Source: Diprion similis
Lineage: Eukaryota; Arthropoda; Insecta; Hymenoptera; Diprionidae
Length of the DNA stretch: 64,000 nt
Direction: 5' to 3'
Assembly: GCF_021155765.1 (NCBI RefSeq)
Contig: NC_060112.1
Span: 8,556,001-8,620,000, forward strand
Below are positions 46,065 through 58,472 of this stretch, one piece after another (the stretch's first letter is position 1; each line of letters opens with the position of its first letter). A model generated the notes under the pieces. It had not been told where the DNA came from. It did not search any database and saw only the letters and a program-made list of their open reading frames with translations. Made by a program: the position numbers and the translations under genes.

Positions 46065-49000
46065 TCCTCATATTCATTTAACACGAATGAAACCGAATCC
46101 CTAGACTATGCATGGAAATCGATATATTTAAATAATTTATAAAACGTATGAATTGATTAAGCTTTGCTAATTCTGATCCGATTTCCACGAATCGTTGCCT
46201 GGAAAACAGACTCCAAGTTTTGCAAAACTGCAGCACCGTCGACGCACATCACCGTTCGCGAGGGGAATTCACCCCATCAAACGTTGTCTGACGTACCAAT
46301 ATGGGTTGTTCCGCCCTTGCCTACCCCAACGTGACTCGTGTTACCCGAGGACGGCGTGTGACCAATTAAAAAATCTCAATCGCGTTATGCAACACAATGA
46401 ATCAGAATGATTCACTGCACTCTCATCCACAAGGGTACGAGTATTACAACATGGGATAGTCTGCAGACGTGCAGATATTAGTATATTATACAATTGACGA
46501 TTGCAGGACGGCTAATTCATTCTTTGCGTGAAATGCCTTATCAGTGATAAAGTCAAGATTATTTAGGTAATATTCGATGTCATAGAGCAACACAAAACAA
46601 TTTTGTTGCCGTATAAATGATTTATGTGATTTTTTGGGCAGTAAAATTCATGAAAATATGTTTTATTCCAACGTAGCTGCAATTGTGAATGACGAGAAAT
46701 AAGTTCATTGTAGAACTCCTTGCAAATTCATTGCGAAAATTTCATTGGCGAGGGTGTGATAATTTGCTACATATTGTTCATTCGTTTCTGTCTGTTGTTT
46801 ATCGATATATGTTTAATTGTAGAATCGTGGTGACATCATCCGGATTTCGAATGAAACGAAACTAATCAAACGACGTTTTATGCATGCGATTCGCGTCACA
46901 TCCGCCGATTGCGGCTGAAGATCGAGACACGACCGATGATTGTGAAACGTTATTCTTATTCCCAGTCACGTGATAGTTGAAAGAATATTATTATATATTT
47001 TTTTGTAAAGAAAAAAAAATGATGACATCATTTTGGAATATATGAAAATTTCTGTTAGATATATAGTCGAATCCAGGAGCATTAAGAGAACGAATAAGAA
47101 AAAAATGTACGTGAAAAATTGCATCAAACTTGTCCAATTACGGATATGAAAATTTTTTTCTTTCACTAACGCCGAAAATCGAAACTCCAAACTCCAAAAA
47201 TACTTCATCTCGCCTTTCAAGAACTCTCACTCTGACATGCATAATAAGCGGTAGCATCGCTGATGCTGCGTGCATTACTGCCTTTGTACGAATGCGAGTG
47301 TAGCTATCTATACGATAAACAGAGATAATTTCATTAGTCGGGATGACCTCTGATGGCTCCAGCATAGCAACTGAAGTATACATATAGCGTAATATACGTG
47401 TATCAACGAATTTAATTATACAATTTATGAAAGTGCATGTTACACCCTGATGCAGTATTACCAAGTATAATTACACGTATATCACACGTTTACATCAGTG
47501 CAATCAAATTAGTGCTACTATTTGTTGTTTTCATTCTATTTTTATTTTTTCTAAACGATTCTTTTTAAAATAAGGTGGTAAAAAATTAACACACGGTCCT
47601 CGTTTTTATACGACTATAGAGATAATAACGGTAAACGCTTCGAAGAAGTAATATTTTTCCTGTAGAAAGGAACAAGCTTCCAGTGATTCGGCCGAGAAAA
47701 AAAATGATTCGAAGCCAATTCCAGGTGAGAAAAACCTCAACGATTATCGGCCTGTTATATTGTTAATTTTTATCGTCCGAGGAAAAATGAATGTTATAGT
47801 TTAATTACCTTTGACACGACGTAAAACAGTCCTCCGAAGATATAACGATACATTCCTTTCACTCTGCATGTGGTAAAGATAAGAAAAAATCGAAATAACC
47901 AAGTCGAAAAAAGACTGACAGACGCGTATAACTATTGTCGAAAAATTAAAGTGACCACTATAAACGTCGATGATGGAAAAGAAATTTTCTGACGAAAGTC
48001 GAAACCGTGGTAACTAAGAACGTGCGATAAGAATCGTGGAATTTGTGCGCTAGGAATTCGGAAAGCATCGCGGGGCTGTGGTTGGATACGAAGATTAAAT
48101 TGCGAATACGATCACATTTAGTCATACCGACGAAAATTTATTACCACCCTTTCAGGCCACGTGAGTAAGTAAGGTCTTTGCACGAATTGCAAAGACGTCT
48201 CCTCGAGTCCGAAAGTGCGTTGACAAATTGCTCGTTATGGCTTATCGTGAGTCGTTGCATAGGGATTAACCATTACTATGAAGAGTTGAAAGTCGCGTTG
48301 TTTGATGAGAAAACAACTCGGAAAGCAACGGTGTAAACAATAACCCGGGGAAAACCTTTCGCGTATCTCAGATTATTAAATCTCTTTATTTTTAGACCAG
48401 AAGTGTTCAAGTTTGTAAATAATTATGTTTCGATTCTTTATTTTTGTGTACATATTTTCATTCTTTGAAAAAATGCAAAACTTAGGTCAGATTTTTAAAT
48501 CATACCTACGAACGGTTGCATAAAATATAAAGAACAATACTAAGACATTGGATTAATTTCTTGCCTGAATTTGTTGTTCGGTTTTTTACACTCTGTACTA
48601 TTTATTTTAAATTTCTTTTATTTTATGCAACATTTTTTGTTCGCGGATAGATTATTTAAAATAAAATCTTTTTGTTAATAATTCAATATTGTGATATTTT
48701 ATTTCCCGATCTTTATACATTTTTACCCAATTAGACCCGCCCGTGCGAATATTTAGACGCTCCTTTTCAACTTCAATACTTGCAACCGTAATAATTGAAC
48801 TGTTTTTTTTTTAATTATTTTTTAACGTTAACGTACAGCCAATATTCTGCCACGACTACCCTAGCCAAGAACATAAGCTTTTATTTCAAATTTTAGAAAA
48901 ACCATTTCATACCAAATCACAGCATAAATGACCGAGTCTAAATATGATTAGCGAAAACAACGCCGTAAAATTGCGAATAAAATGAAGAAGGCGACCGTTC

Positions 49001-50818
49001 GAAAGTTGGTAAAACGAAATTGCTTATATAACGAATATTTTTGTATCGTGAAATAAGTAAAGTGACGCGCAGTGTGAAGTGCAGCGAGTGGCTCACAGAG
49101 ATCTCGGCTAAAACACGGCTCTATTTAAAGCTCCAACCAATCACCTATTCTTAGTACCTTTTTTGCCTATATACTTATAGATCACTTGCCGCGGAATGCA
49201 GGCTACAGTCCATGGAATGTTATTTATATGCAAGATTGTATATTATAAATGCATCTGCACCTACGGGCGTCCATAGCTATTATAACAACAATCGTGAACA
49301 ATAATCACGGCATATCGTGAAATCGTGGAATTTTAAATCCAGAAATTTGTTTGAAACTCTGGATCCGATTTAAAATATAATTAAATTAAATTTAAATAAA
49401 TATCAATATTTAAAAAAAATCACAAGAAGTCACAGGAAGGTGCTTTTGTTGTTCAATTTTCTTTAACAACGGAAAGGTTTTTATAACTTAGCGGGAAAAA
49501 TATTTTTAATAAACTGAGCAAAACCAATTGTGAGCTGATGAAATATGTGTTTACGTACAGCAGACGCAGTACACGTGTAATGTTTATGGTTAACTTTATC
49601 GTTTATTGCGGTTTATCGTAAACCGCGAGAAGAATGGAAATACTTTCCGCTGTAACCTTGGTGCCAACTTTAATTTTTGTTTTTTATATTCGATATTACA
49701 ACAAAAGACATACATAGGTATACACACTTATAAGCATCAAAGCTAGGAAAAAATTGTATATTTTACTAGGTTCCGGTGTGTATGTATCAAATGTATGTAC
49801 TGTCAAAATTATATCGTAATCGATGAAACGCGTTTACTTGCATGGAATTGATTGTGAGTATAAATTCAATACAGCTTATTGTAATAATTGCGAATTTCAT
49901 TTCACGTTTTTATGAAATCCTAGCCATCTATATTCACATTTTTAAACATAAAGTTGAAATTCATAACTTTGATGTCACGATGCGGTTTTACCAATAATGT
50001 TATCTCGTGGCTTTGAAATAGCATGAGATTCAGTAAAACATATTAAAACAGAATGTGTTTATACGTTCAAACCCAATAACTTCAAAGTCAATCTAAAGTA
50101 TATATACACATTTTTTTTCAATGCTTCGTTGGGTCAACTTTACTACTTTAATTCGGTCTCGTATCAAGATTGATCCTATAACAGCGAATTGTGAACAAAA
50201 CGTGAATGTAAAAAGTGTAATTTCCGTCGATGTATTAGGATTTAGTGCATACAAAAGCCCATGAGATTCGTCAATTATACCTATCGAGTGATCACCGATG
50301 TCAAATTTTCTTAATCGACTTCATTGTCGAGCCGCACGTAAAACTCACATAATGTCATTTCTGCGAATAATTATATAGACGTAAATCTTTCAAATAAACT
50401 CTCGACGTGAGCGATAAATGAAACTACCGGATGACGCGATACGTACATATAACGTATCTAAAACTGTACGCTTCCTGCAGAGCAGCGGGTCATCGAGAAA
50501 CATATAAATATGTGAGGAAAATCTGTAAGTCTACTTACCAGGGCTTGTTTTAGACCTTTGCAATGCAGTAGAGAAATTTTGGAAACTTACCTGAAACAGA
50601 CGGAAAAGAAAGATAAGAAATATATGTTAAACAATTTTTATTGCAAAGATTCGCTAAGAATTAAGATATTACCCGAAGATTGCATGTCGAAAGCAGTAAC
50701 AATTATTTCAGTCAATTATCTGGTAAATATTCTGGATATGGATGATTGTATAAAAATCTTTATAGTTTCTCGGTTACCATAATGTTGAAAAAGCGATACG
50801 AAACAACGAAGCAGATGC
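46065..50818. other. Long AT-rich intergenic stretch, nothing supported
   Basis: I find no frame with protein-like composition, no terminal repeats of a clear element and no RNA gene. The frames listed as open in this stretch (for example 47,138-47,464 minus and 50,558-50,782 plus) are short and of AT-biased composition. Confidence 0.45.
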
Positions 50819-51703
50819 TTGGAAATATGTGAAATGGACGGACTCGTTTCATCGCCTCGAATACGGAAGTTGGTGTCAGGGACGTCTGGAGCACTTAACG
50901 CTGAAAGCCTCAAGTCTGAAGTCTCTAACAAGGAAGAAAGACTCTTTATGGATGGGGGTACTTGTGAAGCTTGTTTCGCGACATTGAACGTGCAACTCCC
51001 CTCAGGGCAAGTGGGAAAAGTCTAGACCACGGAAAAGAGCGGCTGATAAAACGTGCAAAAGATAAAACGACGGAAAAGTAAGAAGCAATGCAAGATGACA
51101 TATTGATGACATAAAACATTGGAGACGTTGATTAGTGATTAAGAATTACCTAATCACCGATGTCACGAGCTGTCTTAACGTCTAAGTTTACGTTATATCC
51201 TGTCGTTTTGATGCTGAAAGATTACTGAACGTTAGACAGTATAAATTAGGGTATTTTTTTTATTGAAAACCTAGAATCCAGGGACTAGCTGGCTAGAGAT
51301 CACTCAAAGTTTCGCGAATCGAATACTCCGACAAGTGACTATAGCGAATTTTCCAAATTACGTCTTTTCAGTAATTTCTTGCCTATATTTTGTTTTCACA
51401 GATCTCTTGAGCGTAGCAGTATCAAATGCTACGAGCTGCCATCACTGGACGACATTTCGAGGAAAGCAACGAGGCGAAGTTTCGCACGGAATAACGACAG
51501 CGTGTTGAAGGATTGTGGAACACAAATTAGAGGCTATGGAGAGAATTCAAGAGGAACTCTGCAACGAGGGAATTCGCGGTGGAAGAGATTTCCACTGCTT
51601 CAAGAACTTGCGAGCTACAGACTCTCAGCATCATTGCGAAATGTCAATCAGCGAACTGCTGCTGCGGCCAAGAACGTAGAGGATTCGTAGAGCAAGGTCT
51701 TTG
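50819..51703 (+). pseudogene. Possible broken or multi-exon gene remnant
   Basis: Two stretches read more like protein than their surroundings. At 50,819-51,025 a frame gives SGALNAESLKSEVSNKEERL and then GGTCEACFATLNVQLPSGQ. After a plausible acceptor (TTTTGTTTTCACAG before 51,401), 51,401-51,690 gives CYELPSLDDISRKATRRSF. From 51,537 an overlapping second frame beginning at ATG gives MERIQEELCNEGIRGGRDF and a Cys/His-containing end at TAG near 51,682. The switch between frames could mean a frameshift or chance. I recognise no family. Confidence 0.2.
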
Positions 51704-54699
51704 GACCTAGCTGGTAAACGTCGAGCACAAATGTGGCGAAATAGAAATAAAACACAAAATTGATTGTCTGGTCAACAAGCTGAGCGAGGTGTGCAATAAT
51801 GATTTTTTGTAATTGTAACATCGCTCCGTATGAGTAAGTATTTTTTTTTTCTAGTGAAATAAGGTCTCAACATCATTCTTATCATTTCACCGATGTCAAA
51901 TTATCGCAACAGTTCTCAGAAAATAAAATACGAGAGACTATATTCGGAAAGAAGAGTAGATTATAAAATTTCATATTTCGAGTTACAGCTACAAAATTTA
52001 TATTTATTTCAAATGCCAGAACCATATGTTATGGTTATGATAAGAAATTAAATATAAGTGAGAATTACGTAAAAATTCCATGCAAATATTTATTTCTCAC
52101 ACGGAACCTTGATCTGTCGGTAAAACAGCAGACATACTATAAGCTGTACGATGGTAATAAGGTTTTTTGCAGTAACTTGCCGACTGCCGGTACGTAGGTA
52201 TTCTTTTTTCTGCAACTTGCTCCAGCAATCGTCGGTAAAGCACGTTCCTTTCAGAATTTTAAGAGTCTGTTAAGATCTCGAGGATACTCGCAGGTGCCCA
52301 TCGCATTCGACGAAAATCGCTTGAAAATTTATTGAAAATGATACTCAAATCAAATAATATACATAATGTGTTTATCGATGTTATTGATGCTACTTTTACG
52401 TGCCGATCGGGAATGCTTTCGTGATTTTCTACAACGTAGGTTTTCATCGGAGAAAAGGAAAGAAGAATAATAATATTAAAGCTAAGATATCGGTCTAAAA
52501 AAACGATAGAAAGGAAAAAAATTATCACACGGGCGAAGTTCGTGATCTTACAATTGAAGTAATAAATTTCCGTGTCGCGGTACATTATAAAAGCATGACA
52601 ACAGATTCGTGAAGAAATGAAAAAGAGGCCGGCTAGATACTATGATTGCGAAATACTGGTGAGAAAAGAACGTCAGCTGCTTTCAATGAGGCAGTGATGA
52701 TGTTTTATTCGCAATGAAAAGACCGCCGAGCGAGTCATATCCATCAAGATAAATGAAGTTGCAGGGATAAAAGAGACTAAGCTTAACAAATTGTTTTCGA
52801 ATCTTCTGTGGCAATGGCGGAACAATGATGAGTACATAAACATGAGCAAATCAGAAATTAACACGCGGCGTAATCTTATCAATGATCGATAAACAATGAT
52901 ATACTTTGATCGTCGTTCTTTTCTGTGACTAGTCTGTCTGCTCCTGACGTTGTAATTCAGCGTCTCGTCTCCTGCCAGAGCATTTGGAACACCTTTTAAT
53001 AGGAAGAACATTCCTACCAATCGCTGGCCCAGTTTGATTGATCCGTAAGTACGATATTCGACGATTTTCAAGTTCACACGTTGCAGTTAATCGGTTAACA
53101 GGATTAAAATGTAGAAGAGGATGCGTACGTTAGGGTGGTCCTTGAAATAGGTTAAATCTATTCCTAAATATAAATAAAAATCTTTATCAATGCACAATTT
53201 TTTGTCTCAACTCTAAGTAGGGTTGACTGATTCCATTTAAGATACACACATTTCAAGTATAAATAGTTTATCGCCGGATCAATGTAACCATAATGCAGCT
53301 TCAGATTAATTTCATCTCCATGGTTTACTGATCCTAATTTTTAAATAACCCTAAAGTAACGAGACAATGATTTTTGTGAAGTGTTCGTCGTCATAATTAT
53401 ATTGCAAACTCCTCAAACTCCAGACAATTATTTGTAAAACAAACAATAAATGTGAGAAATAACTGGATATTTGTTACACTATTTTGCAAAAACATCAGCA
53501 TCTTCTACGATGTATTTTATGCCTGCTGAATCTGATTTCCTTCAATATGGACAGTATATGACTGAAAAAATGAAGAAAAATAATTTGCAGGTAGAGCTAA
53601 AATGATTTTAAATTAGCACAGAATACCCTATAATAAATAAATAAAGATCAGAAACTATCGAGTATTTTCATTTTGTAGCCTATATAGAATAAACATCATT
53701 CATTTATCAATATGTCATCATATAACGCAAAAATATGGATTAATTTAATGTTTCGAAAGATTGCAATTTGCCGTTAAGATATTTGTCAGGTTTAAGTAAA
53801 ATATCATATTCAAATAGTGCCAACTATACTTTTCACTGATTCATCAGTATTCAATTTTTTTTGTTTAAATAAATTAGTCCTAACTGTAATTGCAACAAAG
53901 ACGAATACGATTTTAGCTTTAACCCTTAGAGTCAAAGTGGTAAGTATTCTTACCGCCTATTTTATATCCTTTTTTTGTATACTTAGAGAACTTTTCGCGC
54001 CATATTTCTTGGCTGTTTTTTTACGATTTCTGGTAGTATATAACTATATATAACTAATGTTATAACGATTCGATTTTACCCGCGTAAATCATAACAATGA
54101 TTGGATAGACTTTGACCCATGGAGTCGATCACGCGGTGTCTTCCTCAGCCAATTACACTTATCTTCTCGAAAAGTTACATTCTCTCTGCCAAGTTCTCGC
54201 TGCTAATCTCTCTTGTAAGTACGACGTGCTGAATCGTCATTTAATGAAACGTTTTGCTAAATTATAAGTGGTTTAAAAACTACATCAGTCTGTTAGTATC
54301 AAGTGTCTATAGGAAGTATTGTTGAGAACAGAAAATAAAAGGGTGAAGTGATACCTTAAAAGATTAACATCTTTCTTCGTTTACGCAAATCGTTGTAAAT
54401 AGTTTTAACGAATAATCCGCCATTAAAGATTTTCGAGAGGAGAAAATCGCGAAAATTCAGCCGGTTAAGTAATTATTATTGTTGCATCAAGTTTCAACGA
54501 GAAATATCAAATTAAAGAAAGACCTGAGAATAAATTATAAATATCGAAGATAATTTAAACGAGACGATTTAAAATAAAATTCTTTATGGATTTCCATTTC
54601 AATTGTTTATGTTTGTTATAAATGGTGATTAGAAGATAAAAAAAATGAATATATACGTTACAAGGTTTTCAATACTAGAGAGTAATTATTGCGTTTTAT
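51704..54699. other. AT-rich intergenic DNA with one long weak frame
   Basis: Nothing is convincingly coding. The longest frame is minus 53,077-52,673 (134 codons from a GTG), containing FRHCHRRFENNLLSLVSF. It has no ATG at the start, no recognised motif and AT-biased composition, so I do not call it a gene. Confidence 0.4.
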
Positions 54700-54702
54700 C
54701 CA

Positions 54703-54960
54703 CTATCTTGAATTTTCGAAATCTGATTCGTAATCAGCGACCCCAAAAACCACTGTATAAAGTTTTTTGACCGGACTCGATAAAATTTGAAATTTGATTT
54801 CAAATTTGTAATGAACGACCCCGAAAATCACTGTATTGAGTTTCCCGATCGGATTTGTTTGAATTTGAAATTTACGTCCAGCATATTGGACCTGCCATGT
54901 TAAATTTGTCAAATCTAATTCAGATTCGTAATCAGCGACTCCAAAAACCGTAGATTATTC
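54703..54960. repeat. Degenerate tandem repeat (CGACCCCAAAAACC type)
   Basis: Two to three diverged units each contain a core like CGTAATCAGCGACCCCAAAAACC, near 54,730, 54,810 and 54,928, followed by AATTTGAAATTT-type spacers. The minus-strand frame reflects this repetition (TVIFGVVHYKFE and TVVFGVADYESD). It may be a decayed fragment of a dispersed repeat. Confidence 0.6.
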
Positions 54961-55021
54961 TCTTGTTACAGATATTGACTCAGCACAATAATACGTGACT
55001 TAAAGGGTTAAATAGTTATTT

Positions 55022-55148
55022 ATGTGGCATGCCCGTAAACCGCCTATTTTTTTGGCAAGAATAAAGATTTCAGGACGAGCTGAAGGCAAGCCGGAAGCGA
55101 GTACTGAAATTATTCGAGCCAAAAAACGGTTTACGGGCATGTCACATA
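55022..55148. repeat. Foldback repeat 1 upstream of the Kazal gene
   Basis: GTGGCATGCCCGTAAACCG at 55,024 is mirrored by CGGTTTACGGGCATGTCAC at 55,127-55,145. The inner arms also pair loosely (TTGGCAAGAATAA against TTATTCGAGCCAA). The two arms of about 60 bp leave almost no loop, giving a hairpin of about 127 bp. Confidence 0.75.
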
Positions 55149-55156
55149 CAATATTT

Positions 55157-55385
55157 TTTACCGTATGGGCATTGAAAAGCAAAACGAAGAGTGAGGTTAT
55201 GTCGCGATCTGTTCGACGGAGCTACTTTATTCGACAGTTTGGAATGCACACTTCGAACTGCGCATCAAAACTGCGGAATAAAGACTTTATTCCACAACTT
55301 TGTTCACTGCCGTATAAAGCGTCACTTTACGGAACGAAAACTGCCACAAAAAGTGGACTTTTCAATGCCCATGCCGTAAAAATGA
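55157..55385. repeat. Foldback repeat 2 upstream of the Kazal gene
   Basis: ACCGTATGGGCATTGAAAAG near 55,160 is mirrored by CTTTTCAATGCCCATGCCGT near 55,358. Inside are two further perfect or near-perfect palindromes, GGAATAAAGACTTTATTCC near 55,275 and CCGTATAAAGCGTCACTTTACGG around 55,310-55,332. This makes a nested multi-hairpin structure about 140 bp before the Kazal start codon. Confidence 0.72.
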
Positions 55386-55523
55386 CATTTTTATTTAGTT
55401 CTTCCGAAGTGACTGAGAAAAGTTAACCTATACAAATTCGATCATGTCTGTAAGTCCAACGACCATCGTAACGCGTGCATAACAAGTATTTTTTCCCCTC
55501 TTCTTCAGTCAAATCACAAGAAA

Positions 55524-56262
55524 ATGAGCCTTGCTAAGAGCGCCCTTTTCCTCCTGGCGGTCCTATGCGTTACTGCAAATGCCGTGCGGGTGAAAGCAAA
55601 TGACGGCCGAACTGTCTGCGCCTGCACATTGGACTACACTCCAGTTTGCGCGAGCAACGGAATCACCTATGCCAATGTATGCGATTTCGAGTGTGCCAGA
55701 GACGAGGCGGTTGAACTCAATCGGGCAGGTGAGTAATTGATCAAGCGATCGATATCCTTTGCCACTTGACTGATTGCCACACAAAATTCGACACGCGTGC
55801 ACCGAGTCTTGCCCAAAGGTAAAATCACTTCGTGCTGATAATAATTTTACGCACAATCAATATTAAATTCAGAAGGAAATTTTACGAAAGATGATTTTCT
55901 TGCAGTTTTTTTTTTATATTTTTCAAAAAGAAAGCTTAAATGCTTAGAATCAGAATCCAAAGAATTTTCAAGAATCATCAAGAAATTTATACCATGAAAA
56001 TCTAGAATGTCAGTCACTTGTCGCCATTTCAAAATGCACGTTTCAAATGCAGTGTAAAGTGGATTTGGTTCTTCTGTGTTTTAGCCGATTCTTCACGTCG
56101 TCAAGTTTAAAAATTATATAGCACACGGCTTGCCCCATGAACAAATTCATTCTTTTCAAATATTAGACGACCAAATGTAGCTTTCCATTATTTCTTCTAA
56201 TTATGTTTCCACTTTCTTACGTAGCAATCACTCTCCGGACCAGCGGCGAGTGCCCCTTGTAA
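55524..56262 (+). CDS. Secreted Kazal-type serine protease inhibitor, two exons
   Basis: Exon 1 is 55,524-55,728 and exon 2 is 56,225-56,262, joined across a 496-bp intron (GGGCAG|GTGAGT ... TACGTAG|CAATCA) in phase 1. The product is 80 residues: a signal peptide (1-20, cut after ANA predicted), a short linker and one Kazal domain with six Cys at 32, 34, 42, 53, 57 and 78. The core PVCASNGITYANVC matches the family pattern C-x6-Y-x-N-x-C. The last Cys comes only from exon 2, so splicing is required for a complete fold. The reactive loop is C34-T-L-D, with P1 = Leu36, which resembles the ovomucoid third-domain loop and predicts inhibition of chymotrypsin-, elastase- or subtilisin-like enzymes. 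It may act in digestion, immunity or glandular secretions; the site is unknown. A CTTCTTCAG acceptor just upstream (before 55,509) suggests a noncoding first exon. Confidence 0.92.
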
Positions 56263-56485
56263 GAAGAAGAAAATGGAGGTGAAGAGTTCAACCGAACGTT
56301 TACAATACTTATATGCATACTATTCGATAACTTTACACGATGCATAAATAAAAATATAAATATGTATACATTATTCACGCAGTATATGTATATTAAATGA
56401 TTGAATAATTGTAAATATTATATTGCAATCCGAAAATTCATCACCACGCATCCCCAAATATTTTTCGAATTCAATAAATTTATGG
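56263..56485 (+). other. 3' UTR of the Kazal gene with poly(A) signals
   Basis: AATAAA occurs near 56,346 and again near 56,471 (TTCAATAAATTT), giving 3' UTR lengths of about 90 or 215 bp. Confidence 0.5.
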
Positions 56486-57814
56486 TCATAATTAACACTG
56501 TAGAGAAATTACGCGCATGCCGGTAATGTATGCGTGTAATGTCGGTAAAAAATTACCGGCAGGCATGAAAGGTCGGTAACAAATGTCGCCAAAATGAGAA
56601 TCCGGTGTACTCCGTAATTGATAACCAGATCAGTTGCCATTTCGTCATTTCACCATCAAATCTCATGGGACTGGGCTCAAAATGTGTGTTTCATCACCAC
56701 CGAATGGCATCATACCGGATAGTTCAATCCATTGTAAATTTTTTTTCCAAATTTTGAAAAAGTAAAAAGACGCTCCACTTTTTGCCAAAATAAGGCATTA
56801 ATTGCCCAAGTTTCACTCTGATCGCTTGAGCGGTATAGGAGTTCTGCTTCCCCGCGTTTTCGAGGTGTACGACGTTTCTTTATAAGCACCTTCCTACACG
56901 ACTATGGACCACCCAGGGGTTGCATTTGAGGGGTATCGCTTCTCCTTGACACCGTTCGCAACGTGAGAGGAGGAAGATAAATGATAAATTGTACGAAGAA
57001 ACGAGATAAATAAATCTCTTCACGATGGGATCGACCACTGCACATATGAACGTCGCCGTACAATCAGTCGTATAACGTACAGCAGATATAAATGGTAAAT
57101 AATTTAATACGCCTACCTGCATAAATTATACGGATATTTAACATAAGTGTGCGAGGATCGGTAAAAGGACTGTCGTCGTCGTCGTCGTCGTCGTCGTCGG
57201 TCGCACCAGTGCTGGTATAGGAATGCTTTGCGCAATGATCAGGTTCGCACAGAGCACACTTTGATCGAGGGGTGAATGTAATGAATTTTAACTTACCTAC
57301 CTACCTATCCAACTGCCTACTTACAATCGGCAATGACGCACGGGAGTTGAAGAAAAATGTGAAATTGTAAAAGTTAAATTTACCCGGCAGATGCACCCAC
57401 ACGAAGCGCATCACGGTCTATTGTGAGTTAACAGTATTGCATAATCTGTCAATCTTGACGCCTGCATATGCATGGAATGAGTAGGCACGATACATCTCAT
57501 CAAGCGAACAATATAAGATTTTGTATGCAGAAATGACGAGTGAATGACGGGTCAACGACGCAAAGCGAACTGTAAAAATTTCATTTAATAATATTGTTTT
57601 GTTATTGTACAACAAATTTGTAATCTTCACATCTGTGTCGATCTTCAATTTTATAATTTTAATTTGTATCATTCAGTTTTACAGAATCATGATATCGTAC
57701 TGATAAAAGTAACGCGAGATGAAAACTGTCGGAAAACCCGAACAGACGATATTCATTGTGCACAATATTTCAGGAGATTGAAGCACAATCAATTTTCGTA
57801 AATTAAACGAAACA

Positions 57815-57850
<36 letters not shown>

Positions 57851-57927
57851 ACTTTCTGCTTGAAAAGTAGTTTGTAGGCGTGGTTGTTGTAAACCGAAGA
57901 CGCTTCGATTCATTGCGCTGTAATTCA
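56486..57927. other. Intergenic DNA with simple repeats
   Basis: A short hairpin ATGCCGGTAAT ... ATTACCGGCAGGCAT lies at 56,517-56,567. A (GTC)n tract of nine units lies at 57,172-57,199, a (CCTA)n tract near 57,296 and an A27 run at 57,819-57,845. No coding frame is supported. Confidence 0.55.
57172..57199 (+). repeat. (GTC)n trinucleotide repeat
   Basis: About nine GTC units in tandem, flanked by GGACT and GGTCGC. No open frame that looks functional crosses it. Confidence 0.9.
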
Positions 57928-57971
57928 TACCGGGACCATCTCTAGAAACTAAACAGGAACTGCGCATGCGC
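57928..57971 (+). repeat. Left terminal inverted repeat (44 bp)
   Basis: Perfect inverted match to 60,579-60,622. Its inner end contains the palindrome TGCGCATGCGC(A), the consensus of the NRF-1/alpha-PAL type of promoter element, so each TIR could double as a promoter for the ORFs pointing inward. Confidence 0.9.
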
Positions 57972-58159
57972 GAATTTAAATCCGCCGTCCGTGCAGTCTG
58001 GCCACCCCGAGACCCTGCTGTCAAACTCTGTTTCTGTCGGCGATGTAGTTCACATGCATTTTTGAGGTTAGAATCTCAAGTCATTCGGATAGTCACTCGG
58101 AAAGGCTTGGGAAGCATTTGTTATTGAAAATTGATTGTTCAAAGAACGGTCGGAATTTA

Positions 58160-58472
58160 ATGCTGATGCTCTTTGAAAATTCGTCCTATTCGATTGAAAC
58201 AAGAAATCTGTTCAAATGTTGGGTGCTTGGAAGAAACGAAGCAGGTAGGTGGGGACAATTTATTCAATCATTTTCATTACTTCATACATTAAGAATAACA
58301 ATGAAATTTTTTTCTTTCAACAGAAAATACAGCCAAAATAATAGCATCTCTGCTGTTAGCTGATGTCTTCTCTTCCCATTCAATTCATGACACATGCAGA
58401 GATCATCGGCCACTTTTGTTGGTTGAAAAAGGAAGTTGTAGATCTTACGGTTTCTTTCAATTTCAAATCTAA
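58160..58472 (+). CDS. Spliced ORF inside the TIR element, unknown product
   Basis: Exon 1 (frame open from 58,049; first ATG at 58,160) ends at GAAGCAG|GTAGGT (58,244). A 79-bp intron ends in TTTCTTTCAACAG, and exon 2 (58,324-58,472) continues in phase 1 to TAA. The joined peptide includes IETRNLFKCWVLGRNEAENT, SLLLADVFSSHS and HDTCRDHRPLLLVEKGSC. Good splice sites and phase agreement favour a real transcript driven from the left TIR. I recognise no domain; the start codon is uncertain. It could be a truncated captured gene. Confidence 0.35.

Noticed and set aside
45865..46104. Frame encoding an HSFI repeat protein
   Set aside because: Artefact of the (ATTC)n microsatellite.
52673..53077. 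134-codon minus-strand frame as a gene
   Set aside because: It begins at GTG, has AT-biased composition, no motif, and no supporting splice structure.
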